Assembly (NCBI RefSeq): GCF_001625565.1
Contig: NZ_AUXS01000031.1
Span: 1-61,045 of the forward strand
Direction of reading: 5' to 3'
Origin: Pseudoalteromonas luteoviolacea NCIMB 1944
GTDB lineage: Bacteria; Pseudomonadota; Gammaproteobacteria; Enterobacterales; Alteromonadaceae
Length of the DNA: 61,045 nt
Shown: positions 57,601 to 61,045 of the stretch, piece after piece
Numbering within the stretch: position 1 is the first letter of the stretch
Layout of the letters: every line of letters starts with the position of its first letter
Position numbers and translations under genes: made by a program
Notes under the pieces: generated by a model
Databases searched by the model: none
Seen by the model: only the letters and a program-made list of their open reading frames with translations
What the model was told of the DNA's origin: nothing

Positions 57601-58670
57601 TCTATTTGCTCACAATTTAGGATAAGGCTCAACACAGTGATCTGTTTTCGTTCTGTCAACCGGGTGTAAGAGTATCTAGCGTTGTTAATTTGGTTATTGA
57701 GTAGCGTTTTTGTAACGTCCTCATACTGAGGTTCGCCTTCTTGTTTGCCTTGAAACTCCAAAGTGCCGACTAGGTTATTAAAGCTCAGTTTTTTAAATGT
57801 ATGGTATAGCCCGGCAGTATTACTCGGCCGCTCGGAAGACTTTTTACTTAATACCCTGCGAAGCAAGCTAGCGGATTCATGACCTGCTAGTATACCTAGA
57901 GGAATATTCGCCGAGCTCAGCTGCTGATGAAATACGGCGGCGAGAGAGCTGCCAGATATCGTGGGTTTGCCTGTTAAACACTCTAAAAAAACAAGTCCCC
58001 ATAAATAGATATCAGTTTGTGGCACCGGTGGTTCGCCTCTTAATTGCTCCGGTGAACTATAAGACGGGGTGCCAAGAGTTTCCTGCGTGAGTGTAATACT
58101 TTTATAATCATTCTGCCGGGCTTCTTGAGAAATCGTGCTAATCCCGAAATCAAGCACCTTTGCATGGACTTTTGCACCGACTTTGTACAACATAATATTG
58201 GCAGGTTTGATATCTCTGTGCACCACACCTTTCTCATGGGCGTTGGCTAATGCATCTAGTACCTGGGCCATGACATCAGCAGCCAATGGCGGCTCCAATG
58301 CACCAGAAACGAGTAATTTTTCCTTTAGACTCTGCCCCTCAATATATTCGTAAACCGCATATATTAGAAAATCACCTTGTTGACCTTTATCGATAAGTTG
58401 AACAATATTGGGATGATTGAGTTGGCTGACAAGAGACACTTCGCGGTGAAATCTGTCGATGCAGCGGCGATTTTTATCAATGTTGGCTTTATCTGATAGC
58501 GCTAAAAACTTAATGGCGACATTTTGACCTGTACTGATTTGTGTGGCTCTATAAACTTGGCCAAATCCGCCTTCGCCTATTTTTTCGGCAAGTAGATATT
58601 TATCAGAATTAAATACTTGGGGTAAGTTAAATACGATTTCGCTGCTGGCTTCCATTTGTTTTGAATTCAC
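54675..58670 (-). CDS. TOMM-system kinase/cyclase-like/ATPase fusion protein
   Basis: Protein of 1331 residues. Residues 24-295 are a Ser/Thr kinase with GEGGFG (32-37), Lys54, HRDIKPAN (151-158), DFG (174-176) and SPE (206-208); all key residues are present. Residues 340-520 are a class III cyclase-like domain in which the first metal-binding Asp is replaced by Ile350, while the GD of the second site is kept (394-395). Residues 530-900 form an AAA-type ATPase with P-loop GEAGIGKS (568-575) and the Walker B region FIFEDLHWAD. The rest is a TPR-like helical array. This architecture matches the kinase/cyclase fusion described for TOMM operons. The start is a GTG (58670) or the ATG at 58655. Confidence 0.85.
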   Translation of the reverse strand: MNSKQMEASSEIVFNLPQVFNSDKYLLAEKIGEGGFGQVYRATQISTGQNVAIKFLALSDKANIDKNRRCIDRFHREVSLVSQLNHPNIVQLIDKGQQGDFLIYAVYEYIEGQSLKEKLLVSGALEPPLAADVMAQVLDALANAHEKGVVHRDIKPANIMLYKVGAKVHAKVLDFGISTISQEARQNDYKSITLTQETLGTPSYSSPEQLRGEPPVPQTDIYLWGLVFLECLTGKPTISGSSLAAVFHQQLSSANIPLGILAGHESASLLRRVLSKKSSERPSNTAGLYHTFKKLSFNNLVGTLEFQGKQEGEPQYEDVTKTLLNNQINNARYSYTRLTERKQITVLSLILNCEQIDCNNSEDQDVIDTFHADQMQQCIDIAIRYGAYHVGILGDTLQFYFGYPNTTDNDSRLCGRTALELISNIQKKNVILRESQGIHSQIQVGIETGMMLSIADDLPTGKTALNSLKLSRKAKFGQILCSKNVQLLLDNYLSFKPVIDDTNKNANNFILAGERQVEAFGFLRGTKKNNAFFGRERELKELVERLVTSATQYTELTNKPFPLVHIYGEAGIGKSRLIFELRDKAKHRPQLVAQCLPEHRNNALHPILNIIKYKYTLDVLSPDSSLHKLKDAVAQTELDVEQQEIGVLILSAWLSLPLPELNPITDLSPEVQKQHLFNLLAHLLCQPLSLNEIPETRPAHLFIFEDLHWADQISKDFIAYFTASNIFNSGAHSWVNTSREVLPEQLSKVSFSQLPLMKLNRESAQEVIQCLFEQHPISNQLMDVLLERTDGIPLFIEELVTALKSQHLIHKVHGAYNFINDHKKALVPLTLRDSLQQKLDQLQHAKETAQLGATIGREFDYDLLITSSKKEEAQIQFDLEELIDAELVYRQRQVAGDSYIFKHALVRDAAYESMTKELQHKAHLTIASAIRSNPKTNLDSANDILHYHYLAGQSYRDAAYFGKKAATMAITKSAYEQCIHYADATMDALNKIDAEGQELLEINQLLITASMMVVGWASAKVEALIKYSQQLLEGLGQHKQSIDTAILLANHVNVAGDVNKVLEIIESSLPLAQDNGQRAALLSVKCHALWRAGRLHQGLDCVAEVRRLYDPVKHSDHTIKYGQDSNIWALSIGSLMHAYMGDMDKFVKSIEEAEELSEQLKSSHCLVLVKVYAACGYYFANQKGTIKAILDQSRAICEQDNLANWVGVIDSLEGWLLNIPEKISKSISALEANGAKQMHGFWSAMLAEVHVEIGQYDRALQLIDASIAQTERFNEHLFLPKLLWLKSVCFVQQGKIAPYERCYSLYLEKAADLSVQIPEGDIKHTGKKPIE

Positions 58671-59053
58671 TCTTTTTTCAGTAAGGCAGAATCAACTAGT
58701 AATTGTCCCCAATATGGAACAAATTACATTTAATATACAATAACATGTCATTTGTAACAATAGGTTTAATATTACACTATAAGTGTTAATTTTTACTCAT
58801 TCCAATTGATTGGAAAAATGTCAGTTGCTCTATTGAAATACTGTATCAATAAGAGGGTCTTTTATGAGACCAATCCTCCCGATACTTGCGACACAAAGCT
58901 ATTTTCGATAATACCTATCATGGTGAAGTATTTATTGAGATGTTGAGATCGATGTTTCAAAACTAAAGCGTATTCAGTTGGTTAATTGCGCAATTTTGTA
59001 CAAGCACTTCATACTCAGTTGCGTTAAGCTGAATTCTAGTAAGGGGGAAGTGT
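58671..59053. other. Divergent promoter region, TOMM operon / araC
   Basis: 383 bases between the kinase/cyclase gene and the AraC-type regulator gene. It contains the TOMM promoter listed separately, the palindromes ACACTATAAGTGT (58774-58786) and TCCAATTGATTGGA (58801-58814), and a 15-codon frame at 58864 that I do not call a gene. The AraC gene has its own promoter towards 59000, not fixed. Confidence 0.45.
58732..58760 (-). promoter_or_regulatory. Likely promoter of the TOMM operon
   Basis: On the minus strand TTGTTA (58755-58760) and TATATT (58732-58737) are 17 bases apart, about 60 bases before the kinase/cyclase start. The palindrome at 58774-58786 lies just upstream and could hold an activator or repressor. 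Confidence 0.45.
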
Positions 59054-59854
59054 ATGCAGCAGTCAAAGTTTAGCTTTCATCACGATTTAGGTGGACTGGA
59101 AGTACTTCATAATATTGATAAAAAAACAGATTTCGGGCGTCATAACCACAGTGGGTATACAATAGCGCTGGTGGATTGCGGGGCGCAGCGTTTTTTTCGT
59201 TCAGGTGATCAGCACCTTGCAGGTAAAAGCAGCTTAATTTTGATCAATGCTGAGCAAGTTCATGATTGCCGGAAAGCTTGTGAAGGGGTTGCATCATACC
59301 GTTCTATGTATCCAACACCGGAGCTTTTTAATAACTTGATGGACTGCGAAAAAAACCGTGCTCCGTATTTTTCAGACGCTGTGGTACATAATCCGGCACT
59401 GGCATGTCAACTACATAGCTTGTTTGATACGTTGGAATCACCAGCGAGTAAATTGGAAAAGCAAACGCAAATGGTGAGGTTTTTAAGCAACTTGTGCGCA
59501 TCAGCAGGCCAGCTGAGACTGTCAGATGAGCAGGCCTCTGAGAGATGTCGTATCGCATTGGCTAAAACTTATTTGCAGGACAATTTATTTGACGATATTT
59601 CACTTACTGATTTGGCTAGCTTGATCCATATGAGCCAGTTTCATTTTGTGCGCTCCTTCAAAGCGCAAACAGGACTTACTCCCCATGCATTTCAAATTCA
59701 ACATCGCCTGAATCACGCTAAGGCGATGCTGCGCTATGGCAAAAGTATCTCCGATGTTGCCAGCCAAGTTGGGTTTTATGACCACAGCCACTTTAGCCGG
59801 CATTTTAAGAAAAATATGGGTATCACCCCAAATCAATACAAACAGGCTTGTTAG
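59054..59854 (+). CDS. AraC-family transcriptional regulator
   Basis: DNA-binding regulator of 266 residues. The N-terminal cupin-like part (about 1-150) holds FGRHNHSGYTIALVDCG, typical of AraC ligand-binding domains. The C-terminal 100 residues contain the two helix-turn-helix motifs, with LTDLASLIHMSQFHFVRSFK and SDVASQVGFYDHSHFSRHFK. It is 4 bases ahead of the azlC-type gene and therefore probably controls it. GGGGGA precedes the ATG. It is divergent from the TOMM operon and might also act on that promoter, which is speculative. Confidence 0.9.
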   Translation: MQQSKFSFHHDLGGLEVLHNIDKKTDFGRHNHSGYTIALVDCGAQRFFRSGDQHLAGKSSLILINAEQVHDCRKACEGVASYRSMYPTPELFNNLMDCEKNRAPYFSDAVVHNPALACQLHSLFDTLESPASKLEKQTQMVRFLSNLCASAGQLRLSDEQASERCRIALAKTYLQDNLFDDISLTDLASLIHMSQFHFVRSFKAQTGLTPHAFQIQHRLNHAKAMLRYGKSISDVASQVGFYDHSHFSRHFKKNMGITPNQYKQAC

Positions 59855-59858
59855 AGAC

Positions 59859-60542
59859 ATGAATATCGCGATAAAAAAAGGCTTGCTAGACATGCTACCG
59901 TTAAATCTAGCGGTGCTTCCGTGGGGAGTCTTGTGCGGCTCCTTAGCCATTCAAAACGGCTTTTCGGCATTGGAAGCGCAGTTGATGTCGTTACTGGTCT
60001 TTGCTGGTTCCGCGCAGCTGGTTGCTATTGAGTTGATGGCAAAAGGCGCTTCTATTATTACGTTGGTCATTACTACATTTATTATCAGTGCGCGCCATTT
60101 ACTTTATGGCTTGGCAATACGTAACAAAATGATAGATAAACCTTTGAAATGGCGTGGACCTATTGCTTTCTTTTTAACTGATGAGTTATTTGCATTTTCG
60201 CACCACCATCGGGCTTATCAAGGTAAGTTGCGACTTGTGTATGCATTAGTTGCTGGTGGTAGCTTTTATCTTGCTTGGAACTTGTGGACTTTTTTTGGCA
60301 TCGTGGCTGGGCAGTTTTTACCTGATCTAACCAACCTTGGATTGGATTTTGCCATAGCCGCCATTTTTATCGCTTTGGTGGTGCCAGGGATTTCGAATTT
60401 ACCTGTATTTTGTGCCTGCTTAGTATCGGGTGTGACGATGCTTTATTTTAAATCGATAGAGTTTGAATTTGGCTTAGTAGCTGCCGCGTTGCTCGGTATG
60501 AGCACGGGGTACGTATTGCAGACAAGGGAAGACAACTCATGA
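59859..60542 (+). CDS. azlC: AzlC-family branched-chain amino-acid exporter, large subunit
   Basis: Inner-membrane protein of 227 residues with about six membrane segments. The region LPWGVLCGSLAIQNGFS, then FAGSAQLVAIELM and ISARHLLYGLAIR, is characteristic of AzlC/YgaZ. It exports branched-chain amino acids or related solutes with the small AzlD subunit. The ATG at 59859 is chosen; a longer frame runs inside the AraC gene. It overlaps azlD by ATGA. Confidence 0.88.
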   Translation: MNIAIKKGLLDMLPLNLAVLPWGVLCGSLAIQNGFSALEAQLMSLLVFAGSAQLVAIELMAKGASIITLVITTFIISARHLLYGLAIRNKMIDKPLKWRGPIAFFLTDELFAFSHHHRAYQGKLRLVYALVAGGSFYLAWNLWTFFGIVAGQFLPDLTNLGLDFAIAAIFIALVVPGISNLPVFCACLVSGVTMLYFKSIEFEFGLVAAALLGMSTGYVLQTREDNS

Positions 60543-60838
60543 TCGTGACAATTATTACGCTGGCCTGTGTGACTTTTGCCACCCGGTATTTGTTTTTAAC
60601 TAAAAATTTGCCTTTTTCAATTGGCCCAAACTTTCAACGCTTTTTAAGTTATAGCGCGCCGTGTGTCTTAACCGCTATTTGGGTGCCGATTGTTTTGATG
60701 CCAAGTGGAAAGTTTGTAACTGAGTTACATAACCCATACTTGTTAGGGGCCTCTGCGGCCATTGTTTTAGCGTTTAAATTTAAAAACCTTTACCTTACCA
60801 CCTTTGGAAGTCTGATTGTGTTTTATGTGTTCTTTTGA
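60539..60838 (+). CDS. azlD: AzlD-family exporter, small subunit
   Basis: Membrane protein of 99 residues with three to four hydrophobic segments and the family features TFATRYLFL and FLSYSAPCVLTAIWVPIV. It works with AzlC, whose stop it overlaps by ATGA. The AraC-azlC-azlD order is common in gammaproteobacteria. Confidence 0.88.
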   Translation: MIVTIITLACVTFATRYLFLTKNLPFSIGPNFQRFLSYSAPCVLTAIWVPIVLMPSGKFVTELHNPYLLGASAAIVLAFKFKNLYLTTFGSLIVFYVFF

Positions 60839-60843
60839 GCCAA

Positions 60844-60872
60844 TATGGGCCCTGAATCAAGTTCAGGGTGAC
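60844..60872. repeat. Intergenic repeat, copy 1
   Basis: A 29-base sequence (TATGGGCCCTGAATCAAG followed by TTCAGGGTGAC) that is repeated exactly at 60942-60970. It contains the inverted repeat CCCTGAA-TCAAG-TTCAGGG, so it can fold as a REP-like hairpin and may serve as the azlCD terminator. Confidence 0.85.
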
Positions 60873-60884
60873 AGGGGCGTCAGA

Positions 60885-60905
60885 GTGACGGGTTATTTTT
60901 CGTCA
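60885..60905. repeat. GTGACGGGTTATTTTT-CGTCA repeat, copy 1
   Basis: A 21-base direct repeat also found at 61025-61045, where the window ends. The ends TGACG and CGTCA are inverted and can pair. Confidence 0.8.
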
Positions 60906-60941
60906 TTGTGGGCTTGCCCCGCAATCCATGTTTGATGTGGT

Positions 60942-60970
60942 TATGGGCCCTGAATCAAGTTCAGGGTGAC
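60942..60970. repeat. Intergenic repeat, copy 2
   Basis: Exact second copy of the 29-base sequence at 60844-60872. Confidence 0.85.
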
Positions 60971-60977
60971 GAGGTTT

Positions 60978-61024
60978 GAGTTCAGGGTGATAGGTGTGAG
61001 TTCGGGTGATAGGTGTGAGTTCGG
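60978..61024. repeat. Short tandem units GAGTTC(A)GGGTGATAGGTGT
   Basis: Units start at 60978 (20 bases), 60998 (19 bases) and 61017, each beginning GAGTTC. They sit between the larger repeats and look like decayed or slipped copies of the same intergenic repeat family. Confidence 0.7.
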
Positions 61025-61045
61025 GTGACGGGTTATTTTTCGTCA
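61025..61045. repeat. GTGACGGGTTATTTTT-CGTCA repeat, copy 2
   Basis: Second copy of the 21-base repeat at 60885-60905, cut exactly at its end by the window edge. The repeat block may continue beyond. Confidence 0.8.

Noticed and set aside
54675..58670. Kinase/cyclase fusion as a stand-alone LuxR/AfsR-like signalling ATPase
   Set aside because: There is no C-terminal DNA-binding domain, and the adjoining YcaO, amidohydrolase and precursor candidate genes fit the TOMM-type fusion better.
58864..58911. Fifteen-codon frame starting MRPILPIL upstream of the TOMM operon
   Set aside because: No ribosome-binding site, on the opposite strand to the operon, no Cys and only one Thr and one Ser as heterocyclisable residues, so it is not a convincing short precursor.
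60844..61045. Possible CRISPR array
   Set aside because: The repeated units differ in size, there are no regular unique spacers, and no cas gene is in the window.

Overview
The window looks like chromosomal DNA of a marine gammaproteobacterium close to Pseudoalteromonas. This is inferred from the AT-leaning base composition, the AcnD/PrpF type of methylcitrate locus, a DUF2999-like small protein, many exported and GlyGly-CTERM-like proteins, a GH19 chitinase and a large TonB-dependent receptor. I saw no tRNA, rRNA, CRISPR array, transposase or phage gene.

Layout. 0.2-6.9 kb: propionate operon (GntR regulator, prpB, prpC, acnD, prpF) with a palindromic operator upstream and hairpins between genes. 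7.0-15.9 kb: LysE-type exporter with a methyltransferase, an outer-membrane barrel, a STAS-like protein, a short-chain dehydrogenase, a GNAT/FAD-oxidoreductase pair that overlaps by ATGA, and a GH19 chitinase. 15.9-23.8 kb: two exported proteins (a lipoprotein and an FG-GAP repeat protein), an RsmB/NOP-type rRNA methyltransferase, a DUF2999-like protein and a TonB receptor. 24.1-28.3 kb: nucleoside salvage, with nupC-udk divergent from deoB-deoD around two copies of a GGAC-N4-GTCC palindrome. 28.5-35.8 kb: small exported proteins, ferredoxin-NADP reductase, a periplasmic binding protein and a metalloprotease with a C-terminal sorting signal, coupled to a lipoprotein.

Two RiPP-type loci are the main interest. 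The first (35.8-38.4 kb) is a bufferin-like operon. Its precursor is a predicted lipoprotein carrying two nearly identical six-cysteine cores, followed by an MNIO enzyme (BufB), a BufC partner and an unfamiliar membrane-anchored small protein. The second (50.4-58.7 kb) is a TOMM-type operon: a 1331-residue kinase/cyclase-like/ATPase fusion, a 265-residue protein ending in Cys that is the best precursor candidate, an amidohydrolase, and a fused docking-scaffold/YcaO cyclodehydratase. A large beta-helix exported protein lies downstream. In both loci a strong hairpin directly follows the (candidate) precursor gene, which would allow more precursor than enzyme to be made.

Between these loci lie an Imm49-like protein, a GNAT enzyme, an SPFH protein, exported proteins of unknown role, and a flavoprotein with a Cys-pair tail next to an MFS transporter. 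The window ends with an AraC regulator, azlC-azlD-type transporter genes and a block of intergenic repeats.
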